This document shows, piece after piece, positions 1 through 8,685 of a stretch of 64,000 nucleotides of DNA. The stretch covers positions 26,009-90,008 of the forward strand of contig JABIDL010000041.1 in the NCBI GenBank assembly GCA_018651745.1, given 5' to 3'. The stretch's first letter is position 1. The number at the start of each line of letters is the position of its first letter. A program made the translations under genes and the position numbers. The notes under the pieces were generated by a model that was not told the DNA's origin, did not search any database, and saw only the letters and a program-made list of their open reading frames with translations. This DNA comes from Candidatus Neomarinimicrobiota bacterium (GTDB lineage Bacteria > Fidelibacterota > Marinisomatia > Marinisomatales > TCS55).

Positions 1-231
1 TTCCATTTTTTTGATTGATCCTACTGCTTCATTTTTTAAACTCTCTGGGTATGCATTTTCGTTTTCATAATAATGGGTACAAACTTCAGTTGTTATTGTA
101 AACCCTGGGGGAACGGGTATTCCAAGATTGACCATTTCGGCCATATTTGCGCCTTTCCCGCCTAAAAGATTTTTCATATTTGCGGCTCCATCAGCACGCC
201 CTCCGCCAAAAAAATAAACATACTGGTTCAT
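1..231 (-). CDS. ppdK: Pyruvate, phosphate dikinase, N-terminal fragment (cut by window edge)
   Basis: The reverse strand from the ATG at 229-231 reads [15 protein letters not shown], then [13 protein letters not shown] and [14 protein letters not shown]. These are the hallmark N-terminal segments of pyruvate, phosphate dikinase (ATP-grasp nucleotide-binding domain). The enzyme interconverts pyruvate, ATP and phosphate with PEP, AMP and pyrophosphate in the cytoplasm. Only 77 codons lie in the window and the catalytic His and PEP-binding domains are outside it. The gene is divergent from the peptide-binding lipoprotein, with about 108 bases between the starts. PEP synthase shares part of this signature, but the N-terminal form with FFGGG and [12 protein letters not shown] is typical of PPDK. 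The family call is confident; completeness cannot be judged. Confidence 0.88.
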   Translation of the reverse strand, partial: MNQYVYFFGGGRADGAANMKNLLGGKGANMAEMVNLGIPVPPGFTITTEVCTHYYENENAYPESLKNEAVGSIKKME

Positions 232-339
232 ATAAGTATTACCTCATTAAGTTAAATTAGCGTAGAAGTTAACAGGATATCTTTTTGTCTCGCAAGGAAG
301 ATTCCTAACTTTATACGAATATTATAAATTAATGATACC

Positions 340-1893
340 ATGAAAACAAAATTAATTAATTGCCATGCTTTAACTGTTTTTACCACTTGCTTAATACTCT
401 TTACAAATTGTGGTAAAAACAAACGGGACGCTAATTCATTAAACTTAGCTCTTATTACTGATATTCGAGGTTTTGACCCAGCTTTTGCCACAGACATCAG
501 AACAGGTGGAATGATGGCATTGGTTTATGATAACCTTGTTCAATTTGGGGAATCTACTGAATTAATTCCCGGCATAGCACATTCTTGGGACGTAAATGAA
601 AGTGGTCAGAAATACACTTTTTTTCTGAACACAACTGCTAGATTTCATGATAGCACTTTTGTAACATCATCCGATGTAATAGCATCTTTTATGCGTTTAT
701 TATCTCCGGAAATAGGGTCTCCACAATCATGGCTTTTTAATAAGGTAAAAGGTGCAAATAAATATACGAATGGGAACGCACCTTTTGTATCTGGTCTAAA
801 GAATATAAACGATTCTACATTGGTCATTGAGCTTATGGAACCCTTTGCGCCCTTTATTCAATATCTGGCAATGCCATCAGCGTCAATAATTAATATTAAA
901 CACGAAGCAACTATTAAAGAAATCCCATCAGGCAGCGGGCCATGGATAATGAAAAATTGGGAGCGCGACGGATTTATCTCTTACGAACGAAATGAGCATT
1001 ATTGGGGGGTCCTTCCCAAATCTAAAAAATTGTCATTTCGAATTTTATCCGAATCAATGGCTCGAATGGCCGAATTTGAAGCTGGGAATTTAGATATTGT
1101 TAAAATTCCAGATATAGAACTAACACGATGGAAGAAAAAGGCAAACTGGACAGGGCAAGTTGTTGGAAAAGACGAGTTGAGCATTTGGTATATAGGGATG
1201 AATTACATCCGACCTCCATTTAATGATCGACGAGTAAGGTTGGCAATGAATCTAGCTTTGGATAGACAAAAAATAATATCACTACTCTTATCTGGATCCG
1301 GGACGCTAGCCGAAGGCCCTGTCCCCCCACAGCTTATGAGCGCTATACAAAATAATCCGTTTCCTTTTAATCCTGAAAAAGCAATCCGGCTATTAGAATC
1401 TGCGGGATATAAGAATGGATTGAAAACGAAGTTATGGGTTGCGGGCGGCTCAGAAATGTTTCATGTATTGGAAGCATTTCAATCGTATTGGGAAGCCGTT
1501 GGAATTACGGTTGAAATTGTAAATAGCGATTGGAATGTATTTAAAACAGCAGTTCGTCAAGGCACAGTTGATTTATATTATCTTGATTGGTATGCAGATT
1601 ATCCAGATGCAGAGAATTTTTTATATCCTCTTTTTCACAGTCGAGAATCTATGACAAAAAGAAGTCGATACAGCAACCCGGAAGTCGATAAAAATATTGA
1701 AATGATTCAGCGATTAACTCCCGGTGAAAAACGAAGCATCCTAATTGAAGAAACTCATATGATGATTAAAAATGATGCGCCGTGGGTGTTTTTATGGCAC
1801 GGGAAAACCCATACTGCAGTTCAGCCTTGGATTAAAGGCTATGCACCTAAACTTATTTTTAATGCCGAAAGATATTTAACGATTCATCAATAA
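340..1893 (+). CDS. Peptide ABC transporter substrate-binding lipoprotein (SBP family 5)
   Basis: This is a solute-binding protein of the OppA/DppA/GsiB type, 517 residues, which fits family 5. The N-terminus has a basic start, a hydrophobic stretch and a Cys at residue 24 (LILFTNCGK), so it is probably a lipoprotein, although Asn at -1 is an atypical lipobox residue. Family landmarks include DIRGFDPAFATDIRTGGMM and YDNLVQFGE near the N-terminus and NLALDRQKI in the middle. Five bases separate its stop from the first permease gene, so the genes form one operon. The substrate is not readable from sequence. The downstream gamma-glutamyl genes make glutathione or other gamma-glutamyl peptides a reasonable guess. 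The signal peptide and operon are seen; the ligand is inference. Confidence 0.9.
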   Translation: MKTKLINCHALTVFTTCLILFTNCGKNKRDANSLNLALITDIRGFDPAFATDIRTGGMMALVYDNLVQFGESTELIPGIAHSWDVNESGQKYTFFLNTTARFHDSTFVTSSDVIASFMRLLSPEIGSPQSWLFNKVKGANKYTNGNAPFVSGLKNINDSTLVIELMEPFAPFIQYLAMPSASIINIKHEATIKEIPSGSGPWIMKNWERDGFISYERNEHYWGVLPKSKKLSFRILSESMARMAEFEAGNLDIVKIPDIELTRWKKKANWTGQVVGKDELSIWYIGMNYIRPPFNDRRVRLAMNLALDRQKIISLLLSGSGTLAEGPVPPQLMSAIQNNPFPFNPEKAIRLLESAGYKNGLKTKLWVAGGSEMFHVLEAFQSYWEAVGITVEIVNSDWNVFKTAVRQGTVDLYYLDWYADYPDAENFLYPLFHSRESMTKRSRYSNPEVDKNIEMIQRLTPGEKRSILIEETHMMIKNDAPWVFLWHGKTHTAVQPWIKGYAPKLIFNAERYLTIHQ

Positions 1894-1898
1894 AAATT

Positions 1899-2837
1899 AT
1901 GGTTCGGTACATCATCAAGCGAGTTTGGCAATCGATTCCGGTTATCTTGGGCGTCATTATAATCACATTTATATTAATGTATATCATTCCAGGCGATCCC
2001 GTTATTTCGATGGTAGGAGAGCGGTTTGACGAAGCGCGCATACAAGAATTAAGAGAAGATTTACATTTAAACGATCCACTGTGGAAGCAGTTTACAATGT
2101 ATTTGAGCAATGTTGTCCGAGGGGATTTAGGAACATCCTTTATTACAGGAAGGTCAGTGACTTCTGACTTGCTGCAAAAATTTCCAAATACCGCATTGCT
2201 TGCTGCCTCGGCGATGTTTATTGCTGTTCTAATGGGAGTTAGTTTGGGAGTGATATCGTCATTGCGCCCCAATTCCTTATTAGACAGAGGCCTTATGGTT
2301 TTTGCTTTAGCCGGCATATCCACTCCGGTATTCTGGCTAGGATTAATGCTGGCAATGTTTGTGGGAGTATATTTGCAATGGCTTCCACCTACTGGGTTTG
2401 GTGGCATTGAGTATTTAATTCTTCCCGCCATTACCCTTGGTGTTCGATCCGCAGCATATTTGGCGCGAATCACGAGGGCATCAATGCTGGATGTATTGAA
2501 TAAAGATTATATTCGAACGGCTCGTTCAAAACGAGTACCTGAATGGCTTGTTGTAATGAAACACGCTTTCCCAAATGTTTTGATTCCCGTAATAACGGTG
2601 ATAGGAACAGACTTTGGCAGTTATCTTTCCGGCGCTGTTTTGACGGAATCAATTTTTGGTTGGCCCGGTATTGGAAGATTTGCTCTTGAAGCAATTTTAA
2701 AACGGGATTTCCCCGTAATTCAGGGAACCGTTCTCTTTATGGCATTGATGTTTATTACAGCAAATATGCTAGTAGATATTTTATACGGCGTTATAGACCC
2801 TCGAATCAGGATGGAAAGTAATGGTTCCGAAAACTAA
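1899..2837 (+). CDS. Peptide ABC transporter permease, DppB/OppB type
   Basis: This 312-residue inner-membrane permease begins with the typical MVRYIIKRVWQSIPVILGV and has about six hydrophobic segments. The EAA loop region is visible as HAFPNVLIPVITVIG, followed by SGAVLTESIFGWPGIGR, which is highly characteristic of DppB/OppB/GsiC permeases. It would form the translocation pore with the DppC-type permease encoded next, whose start lies inside its 3' end (17-base overlap if that gene starts at 2821). No ATPase gene of the DppD/DppF or GsiA type is present in the window, so the energising subunit must be encoded elsewhere. Confidence 0.95.
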   Translation: MVRYIIKRVWQSIPVILGVIIITFILMYIIPGDPVISMVGERFDEARIQELREDLHLNDPLWKQFTMYLSNVVRGDLGTSFITGRSVTSDLLQKFPNTALLAASAMFIAVLMGVSLGVISSLRPNSLLDRGLMVFALAGISTPVFWLGLMLAMFVGVYLQWLPPTGFGGIEYLILPAITLGVRSAAYLARITRASMLDVLNKDYIRTARSKRVPEWLVVMKHAFPNVLIPVITVIGTDFGSYLSGAVLTESIFGWPGIGRFALEAILKRDFPVIQGTVLFMALMFITANMLVDILYGVIDPRIRMESNGSEN

Positions 2838-3834
2838 AGGCATGTGGTTATCCGTTTGGCTACGATTGAAATCCAACTCTGCAGCAGTAGTCGGTTTGGC
2901 CCTTGTTGCTTTTATAATGCTTATGGGATTATTTGCACCCATTGTTGCACCTATGAGCCCAACTACACAGATATTAGAATATAGAAATGTTCCGCCGGGG
3001 TTTAGCGGCCACATAATTCGTTTTCGATATGCACCTTCTTTGCCGGAACAAGTAGAAGCCGTTTCCTCCCTAAAAAGATCGGGGAATAAAATTGAATACA
3101 CAGATCTCGCTGGGCGGAAAAAGACAATCCTTAATTCGCAAATTACATTTGAGGACGATGTTTTTTTCCTGTTGGGTGCGGATCATTTTGGAAGAGATAT
3201 TTTTTCTCGACTTGTGTATGGTGCCAGGATATCATTAATTGTAGGATTTAGTGCCAGTTCAATTTCCATGTTGATTGGTGTTTTTTTAGGAGCATGGGCA
3301 GGGTACCGCGAAGGATTTATTTCTAAAATCATTATGAGGTTTACAGACATAATGTTTGGTTTTCCTACTTTGTTATTTTTAATTGGAATAACCGCTGCAT
3401 TTGACCCCAGTCTTACTGTAGTATTTATTGCAATTGGTTTGGTTTCTTGGCCCGGTATGTGCAGGTTGATGAGGGGACAAGTTCTCAAAATAAAAGAAGA
3501 ACAATTTGTTTATGCAGCGCAAACGCTTGGCTATTCCACCCAAAGAATTTTATGGAAACATATTTTACCAAATTGTATTGCACCGATTTTGGTGACATAT
3601 ACTTTAGGAATTGCAGGCGCAATAATGGCTGAAGCAAGTTTGTCTTTTCTTGGTTTAGGCGCTCAGCCACCTACACCCAGCTGGGGGTCAATGATAAACA
3701 ATGGAAAAGATTTTATGCGAATAGCACCGTGGATTTCATTGAGTCCTGGAATTGCCATTGCTATGACGGTTATGGGCTTTAATTTTCTTGGCGATGGATT
3801 GCGCGATGCGCTCGATCCAACAATGAAAGAATAA
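2821..3834 (+). CDS. Peptide ABC transporter permease, DppC/OppC type
   Basis: This is the partner permease of the preceding gene, 337 residues. After the first membrane segment (about residues 20-42) there is a periplasmic loop of roughly 75 residues, longer than in typical ~300-residue DppC proteins. It ends in GADHFGRDIFSRLVYGARIS, the classic OppC/DppC signature. The EAA loop (HILPNCIAPILVTYTLG) and ASLSFLGLGAQPPTPSWG near the C-terminus confirm the family. The start chosen (ATG 2821) overlaps the previous gene by 17 bases. An in-frame ATG at 2842 would remove the overlap and cannot be excluded. The long loop might contact the binding protein, which is speculation. Confidence 0.94.
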   Translation: MVPKTKGMWLSVWLRLKSNSAAVVGLALVAFIMLMGLFAPIVAPMSPTTQILEYRNVPPGFSGHIIRFRYAPSLPEQVEAVSSLKRSGNKIEYTDLAGRKKTILNSQITFEDDVFFLLGADHFGRDIFSRLVYGARISLIVGFSASSISMLIGVFLGAWAGYREGFISKIIMRFTDIMFGFPTLLFLIGITAAFDPSLTVVFIAIGLVSWPGMCRLMRGQVLKIKEEQFVYAAQTLGYSTQRILWKHILPNCIAPILVTYTLGIAGAIMAEASLSFLGLGAQPPTPSWGSMINNGKDFMRIAPWISLSPGIAIAMTVMGFNFLGDGLRDALDPTMKE

Positions 3835-3839
3835 ATGTT

Positions 3840-5141
3840 GTGACTATAAATAATCATATAAAAAAATACATTCTTTCCAATCTTGTTGAAGAGAAATCAA
3901 GAAAAATTGGTATTGAGTTGGAATGCATTTTTTATGATGGAAATTTGAATAGAATTCCGGTAAACCCATGTAATCAGTTTTCAGCAACAGATTTGTTGAA
4001 CGCAATACAACACACTGAAATTATTAATAGAAAAGGTGTTACAACATCACTTGAGCCTGGCGGACAAATTGAATGGGGCTCTACGCCGTTTATCAACCTC
4101 CACGATATTCATGATCAACTAGAAATGTTTATGGAAACCCTTTTGAAAGTAGCCTCGCATCATGGACTTTTTCTCGCCGATTATGCGATGGACCCTCTTT
4201 ACAATCCAACCGAAGTTGAATTAATTGACTTTAAAAAATATCATCTAATGCATGATCGGTTTATGTTAATCGGTCAACATGGCCAATGGATGATGCGGTG
4301 TTCAAACAGTGTCCAAGTTAACATCGATTTGACATCAGAAACTGATGCTGAAGAAATGGCATTTATAGTAGATTGTATTACTCCAATTATATCACTTTTA
4401 TTTTCAAACAGCCCGTTTGCAGCAGGGGAAATATCGGGGGATAAAAACCTAAGATATTGCATTTGGAATGAAACCGATCCTGTAAGGACAGGGTTTTTAT
4501 TAGACCACGGAATAGCTGAACCCAAAAATCTACTCAATGATTTATGCGAATATATAACAACGGTTCCTTCTATCTTTTCCTTAGATAAAGAAAATCATTA
4601 TGAAGCATTTGATGGAACATTGGGCGATCGGTTAGAAGGGCTTGAAGCGTCTGGAGAATTAAAACAGAGTGATATTCTTACAGCTTTACACCAGATATTT
4701 ACCCACGTTCGTTTCAAAAATGTAATTGAAGTTAGAGGAATGGATAGACCTCCAAGAGGATATGAAATGGCCCCGGTAGCATTGTGGACGGGAATACTTA
4801 TGGTGAGTGAAACCAGAAAAGAAATTATGGAAATATTAGAAAAGTGGTCGGTTAACGACAGAAAAACTTTGAGGAAAACAGTAGAAAAAATAGACATAAC
4901 TCAATTAGGGCCAAATGGCAAAACTTTAGAAGACTGGATTCGCACTTTTTGTAAACTCGCTATTACCGGTTTAAAAATTCGATCAGAACAATTTAAATGG
5001 GACAATGAAGATAAGTACTTGAAACCCTATTTAAATCTCATTGATTCGAATGGAATTTTATCGCAATCAATTCAGGAAGAATTTCGAAAGACCGATGCTT
5101 CATTGCGCACATTTATTATAAACAGGATAACAAATGAATAA
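3840..5141 (+). CDS. Glutamate-cysteine ligase-like enzyme (GCS2 family)
   Basis: This 433-residue cytoplasmic ligase is related to the GCS2 (plant/alphaproteobacterial) glutamate-cysteine ligases, which join the gamma-carboxyl of glutamate to an amine using ATP. Visible landmarks are KIGIELECIFYD at residues 22-33 (acidic metal/glutamate pocket), TSLEPGGQIEWGS, and MRCSNSVQVNIDL. The only reasonable start is GTG at 3840, because upstream ATG 3835 meets a stop at once. The gene follows the permease stop by five bases and overlaps the next gene by eight, so peptide import and gamma-glutamyl ligation appear co-transcribed. No glutathione synthetase (gshB) is in the window. The amine substrate may not be cysteine; EgtA-type or other gamma-glutamyl ligases share this fold. 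Confidence 0.75.
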   Translation: MTINNHIKKYILSNLVEEKSRKIGIELECIFYDGNLNRIPVNPCNQFSATDLLNAIQHTEIINRKGVTTSLEPGGQIEWGSTPFINLHDIHDQLEMFMETLLKVASHHGLFLADYAMDPLYNPTEVELIDFKKYHLMHDRFMLIGQHGQWMMRCSNSVQVNIDLTSETDAEEMAFIVDCITPIISLLFSNSPFAAGEISGDKNLRYCIWNETDPVRTGFLLDHGIAEPKNLLNDLCEYITTVPSIFSLDKENHYEAFDGTLGDRLEGLEASGELKQSDILTALHQIFTHVRFKNVIEVRGMDRPPRGYEMAPVALWTGILMVSETRKEIMEILEKWSVNDRKTLRKTVEKIDITQLGPNGKTLEDWIRTFCKLAITGLKIRSEQFKWDNEDKYLKPYLNLIDSNGILSQSIQEEFRKTDASLRTFIINRITNE

Positions 5142-5862
5142 ACCGTTGGTTGGAATAAATCCATATTATTATGAATGGGATGATGCACTTTGGAACGGTA
5201 CAAAAGATCGGTATTATAATGCGGTCTGGCATGGCGAGGGAATACCCTTTACAGTTCATTATCCTGATGACAATGAAGGTGTCAATAATATTGCGGATAC
5301 AATTGACGGGCTTATAATGGTTGGCGGTCCGGATATCCCAAATGATTTATATAACGGCAAGCATCCGGAACTTTTGGATAAAGATATTCTTCATCCTACG
5401 CGAGAAGCATTTGATAGAGCACTTTGTTGCGCGATGAGAAAACGAAAAAAACCAATTTTAGCTATTTGCTTAGGCATGCAACAGATAAATGTTATTTCTG
5501 GTGGGACATTATATGAGGATTTAAATGTGCAATTTAAAAATCCAGCATCTCATGGAGAATTTAAAGGAAATGTCGCCTATCACTCAGTTACTATTAATGA
5601 GAGTAGTTTACTTTATCAGATTATTGGGAATAAAACTATTGAAGTTGCATCCACGCACCACCAGGGGATTAGGACACTCGGCAAAGGATTAAAAAGTGTT
5701 GCAACGGCACCTGACGGACTTATTGAGGCGATTGAGGACAAAGAACGACCCGAGGCGTTTATTGCAGTCCAATGGCATCCTGAGCTAATGCCGGGGAATC
5801 CCGATCAATTAAAATTGTTTAAATGGCTTTCAGAGGAAGCTAGCAACAGAAAAGAATCCTAA
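5134..5862 (+). CDS. Class I glutamine amidotransferase-like gamma-glutamyl hydrolase (peptidase C26)
   Basis: This 242-residue protein has the fold of PuuD-type gamma-glutamyl-GABA hydrolases. The nucleophile elbow is AICLGMQQINV with Cys112, and the His/Glu of the triad are in VQWHPE (His215, Glu217). MVGGPDIPNDLY supplies the oxyanion-hole region. Such enzymes hydrolyse gamma-glutamyl amide bonds in the cytoplasm. The start ATG 5134 lies inside the 3' end of the ligase gene (eight-base overlap), implying translational coupling. Its stop overlaps that of the convergent gamma-glutamyltranspeptidase gene by four bases. A ligase that makes gamma-glutamyl bonds coupled to a hydrolase that breaks them is reminiscent of gamma-glutamylated intermediates in amine catabolism. 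The substrate is unknown. Confidence 0.85.
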   Translation: MNKPLVGINPYYYEWDDALWNGTKDRYYNAVWHGEGIPFTVHYPDDNEGVNNIADTIDGLIMVGGPDIPNDLYNGKHPELLDKDILHPTREAFDRALCCAMRKRKKPILAICLGMQQINVISGGTLYEDLNVQFKNPASHGEFKGNVAYHSVTINESSLLYQIIGNKTIEVASTHHQGIRTLGKGLKSVATAPDGLIEAIEDKERPEAFIAVQWHPELMPGNPDQLKLFKWLSEEASNRKES

Positions 5863-7364
5863 CAGACTATTCCCACACCGCCCCTGCGCTGATCGCCAAC
5901 CGCCGCATCATTTGTTACAGCATTTACCCCTCCAAAAAACATATTTTGATTGTTCCATTTTATAATGTCCACTTCTTCTGGAATTTTGTTTTGAAAATCT
6001 AGTTTTATTCCTGGCTCACAATGGAGGCTAGACCCCTCCAAATGAATTCGAGGATGAGCTATAGAAGTTTCAATATCTTTATTATTTTGAAAATAATTAA
6101 TGATGACTTGCGATATTGCAGAACGAATTCTATTACTGCCTCCACTTCCAAGAATAAGTTCAGGACCCGCATCACTAGCAACAATTGTAGGAGCAATCAT
6201 ACTTGGGATTCTGACTTGCTTTTCCCAAAGATGAAATCCATCGGGGTTTAAGTCTTCTTCTCCCAACATATTATTTAACACGACTCCCATCCCAGGGATA
6301 CTATATCCACTGCCTTCACCATTTGTGGTGGTGATGCTAACGGCATTTCCCTCTTTGTCCAAAATACTTACTTGGGTAGTATCACCCCTACCGCTTGGAT
6401 TGGTTTTCTTAAACACCCATTCCTGGTTTTCAATTTTTGATTTAAATGTGTTAATATTATTTTTTGAAAGAATATTATAAGATTCTTTTTTATAATGATG
6501 CCGAGCTTGATGGGTGATGTTCATTGCTAGGGCAATATTCTCAGGCGAAGGGGATAGTTTGCTCTCATTAAGAATAGCCAAAAAGAATCCAATAAGTGTT
6601 CCCCCCGTTGATGGTGCAGGATTTGAATAAATTGTTTTTCCATGATATTGGGATTTTACAGGATGCCTTCGATATACTTGATATTGTTGCAACGCTCGCT
6701 CATCTAAAAAACCGCCCGATTTAGATTGCGAGAGAATAAGGTTAGATCCTATTCCGCTGTAAAAGTAATCGGGCCCTTCTTTTATCAAGATTTCTAAAAA
6801 ATCACCAAAATCAGGATTTTTAAGAATATCCCCTTCGCCGATTAACGTTCCATCTGATTTAGTTAATATTTGTTCATCTAATTGATTATAGGTAAGAATT
6901 GGCTCAAGTAATTTTATTACATATGCTTGACATTTGTTTAAACGAATTCCGAATCGTGCGGCCCGAATAGCAGGTTCCATTACTTGTTCAATCGGCAAAA
7001 TGCCCAATTCTTTATGAATCTGGAATAATCCCTTTATACATCCGGGCACAGCAATAGACCCCTTCCCAATATGAAACAGCTGCTTAGTTGTACCAAAATT
7101 AACCACGGTTTCAAAAAATTCGATATTCCTGTTTTTGTCCGTTTTTGGTGCATCTACAAAAAAATCGTATACGATGGGTTTTTTATTTTTTGGCCAAGCC
7201 AAACAGGCTCCACCGCCCCCTGCACTTGTGAGTGCATATTCAGATGTCATAGATGTTAAAACTGCTGCTACAGCAGCATCGAAGGCATTACCTCCAGACT
7301 CTAAAATATGTTGCCCAGCTTCTGCGGTGTGTTTTTCTCCTGCGGCTATCAATCCGTATTTCAT
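5859..7364 (-). CDS. Gamma-glutamyltranspeptidase family protein
   Basis: This is an N-terminal nucleophile hydrolase of the GGT family. The start is ESGGNAFDAAVAAVLTSMT, typical of GGT, and the autocleavage site is GRGDTTQVSILDKEGNAVS, with the predicted nucleophile Thr near residue 329. The second Thr is followed by Gln where E. coli GGT has His (TTHYSV). MGVVLNNMLGEED and LILGSGGSNRIRSA complete the small subunit. With the ATG at 7364 the protein has 501 residues, shorter than E. coli GGT (about 580), and no recognisable signal peptide, so it may be cytoplasmic. An in-frame upstream ATG (7403) adds 13 residues that do not look like a classical signal. It is convergent with the C26 hydrolase gene. 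Confidence 0.88.
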   Translation of the reverse strand: MKYGLIAAGEKHTAEAGQHILESGGNAFDAAVAAVLTSMTSEYALTSAGGGGACLAWPKNKKPIVYDFFVDAPKTDKNRNIEFFETVVNFGTTKQLFHIGKGSIAVPGCIKGLFQIHKELGILPIEQVMEPAIRAARFGIRLNKCQAYVIKLLEPILTYNQLDEQILTKSDGTLIGEGDILKNPDFGDFLEILIKEGPDYFYSGIGSNLILSQSKSGGFLDERALQQYQVYRRHPVKSQYHGKTIYSNPAPSTGGTLIGFFLAILNESKLSPSPENIALAMNITHQARHHYKKESYNILSKNNINTFKSKIENQEWVFKKTNPSGRGDTTQVSILDKEGNAVSITTTNGEGSGYSIPGMGVVLNNMLGEEDLNPDGFHLWEKQVRIPSMIAPTIVASDAGPELILGSGGSNRIRSAISQVIINYFQNNKDIETSIAHPRIHLEGSSLHCEPGIKLDFQNKIPEEVDIIKWNNQNMFFGGVNAVTNDAAVGDQRRGGVGIVC

Positions 7365-7525
7365 AATACTAAATAAACTAAATGTCGTCACAACACAAAA
7401 CAAGGCTGTATTAATGTAATAGAATGAGTAAGTTTATTTATGGCGACAAGTTTTTTAGCTAATTTTAGTTTAAAACAAACTGGTGTTTTTTCAGACCAAT
7501 TGTTACATCCGAATATGTGTTATCA

Positions 7526-7933
7526 ATGACAATTAACGATATCCACCCAATGGTGATTCATTTTCCTATTGCTCTCCTAACAATGTCCGTTTTATTTGAT
7601 GCTGCTGGAACATTGTTTAGAAATTATTCTTTAACAAATGCTGGCGAATGGAATTTAAATATTGGCTTGTTGTTTGCAATTGTCGGAATTATTACCGGGA
7701 ATATATCAGATGGTGTAATTGGCCACATGAACAACACTTCTGGCACATTGTCAACCCATGGTTCGATACAAATAATTGTATCACTCGGGTTTGCCGGGCT
7801 CTGGATTTGGCGAAAAAAAATGGGTTCAAATTTTCTCAAATTGGGTAAACCCTATTTAATAATTGGGTTTTTGTTTGTGAGCTTATTATTCTATGGATCC
7901 CACCTTGGCATATTGCTTTCAGGAAAAATATAA
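7526..7933 (+). CDS. DUF2231 family membrane protein
   Basis: This is a small integral membrane protein of about 135 residues with four hydrophobic segments. It begins MTINDIHPMVIHFPIALL, the recognisable start of DUF2231 proteins, which carry conserved His residues in the first helix. An in-frame GTG at 7517 would add three residues, but the ATG gives the family-like start. It lies upstream of sdhCAB in the same direction, separated by 80 bases that contain a short inverted repeat, so it may or may not be co-transcribed. The function of the family is unknown. The histidines suggest a possible haem or metal role, which is inference. Confidence 0.75.
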   Translation: MTINDIHPMVIHFPIALLTMSVLFDAAGTLFRNYSLTNAGEWNLNIGLLFAIVGIITGNISDGVIGHMNNTSGTLSTHGSIQIIVSLGFAGLWIWRKKMGSNFLKLGKPYLIIGFLFVSLLFYGSHLGILLSGKI

Positions 7934-7954
7934 TAATGAGCAAATCCATTTAAT

Positions 7955-7978
7955 AAATTAGTGAAAACTACCTAATTT
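7955..7978. repeat. Short inverted repeat upstream of sdhC
   Basis: AAATTAG at 7955-7961 is perfectly complementary to CTAATTT at 7972-7978, with a ten-base spacer, 36 bases before the sdhC start. It could be an operator or a weak attenuating hairpin between the DUF2231 gene and the sdh operon. In AT-rich DNA a 7-bp repeat can arise by chance. Confidence 0.3.
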
Positions 7979-8013
7979 CAAGCACCGCGATTTGGCTAAA
8001 TTTGACCTCAACA

Positions 8014-8685
8014 ATGAAATCCGCTCAAACATATATCAATTCATCCATAGGGAAAAAGTTGGTTATGGCAATTACAGGATCTCTACTTTGCCTCTATCTT
8101 TTAATACATTTTGGTAACAACCTTACTTTACTTGCAGGTCCCGGAACTTTTAACCATCTTGTTGGCAATCTTGAAAGTATAAAACCTTTTGTTAGAGTCA
8201 TCGAAGTTATTTTATTGAGCATTTTTTTAATGCACATTTTCAGAGGATCTCAACTATCTTTGGATTCTCGCAGAGCGAAACCTATCAGATATCAGATAGA
8301 CGCTTCCGGAGAAAATAGTTCGATATTTTCTCGTACGATGGGTATTTCGGGGAGCATCATTTTTATTTTTCTTGTAACCCATTTATCTACTTTCTGGTAC
8401 AGATTTCAAATTGCTAAAGATCATGAAGCCTACTACGATATTGTTGTTAATGGTCCTGTTGGCTTTTCGAATATTTTTATTACCATTTTATACTTATTAG
8501 CTATGGTTTTATTAGGATTCCATTTAAGGCACGGATTTCAATCTGCAATTCAAACGTTCGGAATGAAGCAGACTAGAATTGGGAAATTTATTGAGCGCGT
8601 TGGTTTCCTTTTTTGGTTTGTGATTCCTTTAGGCTTTTTTGGGATTGCTTTTTGGTTTGGCATCTTGGGTGGAGGTCAAGTATGA
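8014..8685 (+). CDS. sdhC: Succinate dehydrogenase cytochrome b558 subunit
   Basis: This is the single membrane anchor of a Bacteroidetes/epsilonproteobacterial-type succinate dehydrogenase or fumarate reductase, 223 residues with five hydrophobic segments. It matches the b558 family by [20 protein letters not shown] at the start, HFGNNLTLL, the His in the second helix region (LMHIFRG), [11 protein letters not shown], and [17 protein letters not shown], which together provide the diheme ligands. The ATG at 8014 is preferred over a TTG four codons upstream. There is no separate sdhD, as expected for this type. The stop overlaps the sdhA start as ATGA. Confidence 0.93.
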   Translation: MKSAQTYINSSIGKKLVMAITGSLLCLYLLIHFGNNLTLLAGPGTFNHLVGNLESIKPFVRVIEVILLSIFLMHIFRGSQLSLDSRRAKPIRYQIDASGENSSIFSRTMGISGSIIFIFLVTHLSTFWYRFQIAKDHEAYYDIVVNGPVGFSNIFITILYLLAMVLLGFHLRHGFQSAIQTFGMKQTRIGKFIERVGFLFWFVIPLGFFGIAFWFGILGGGQV

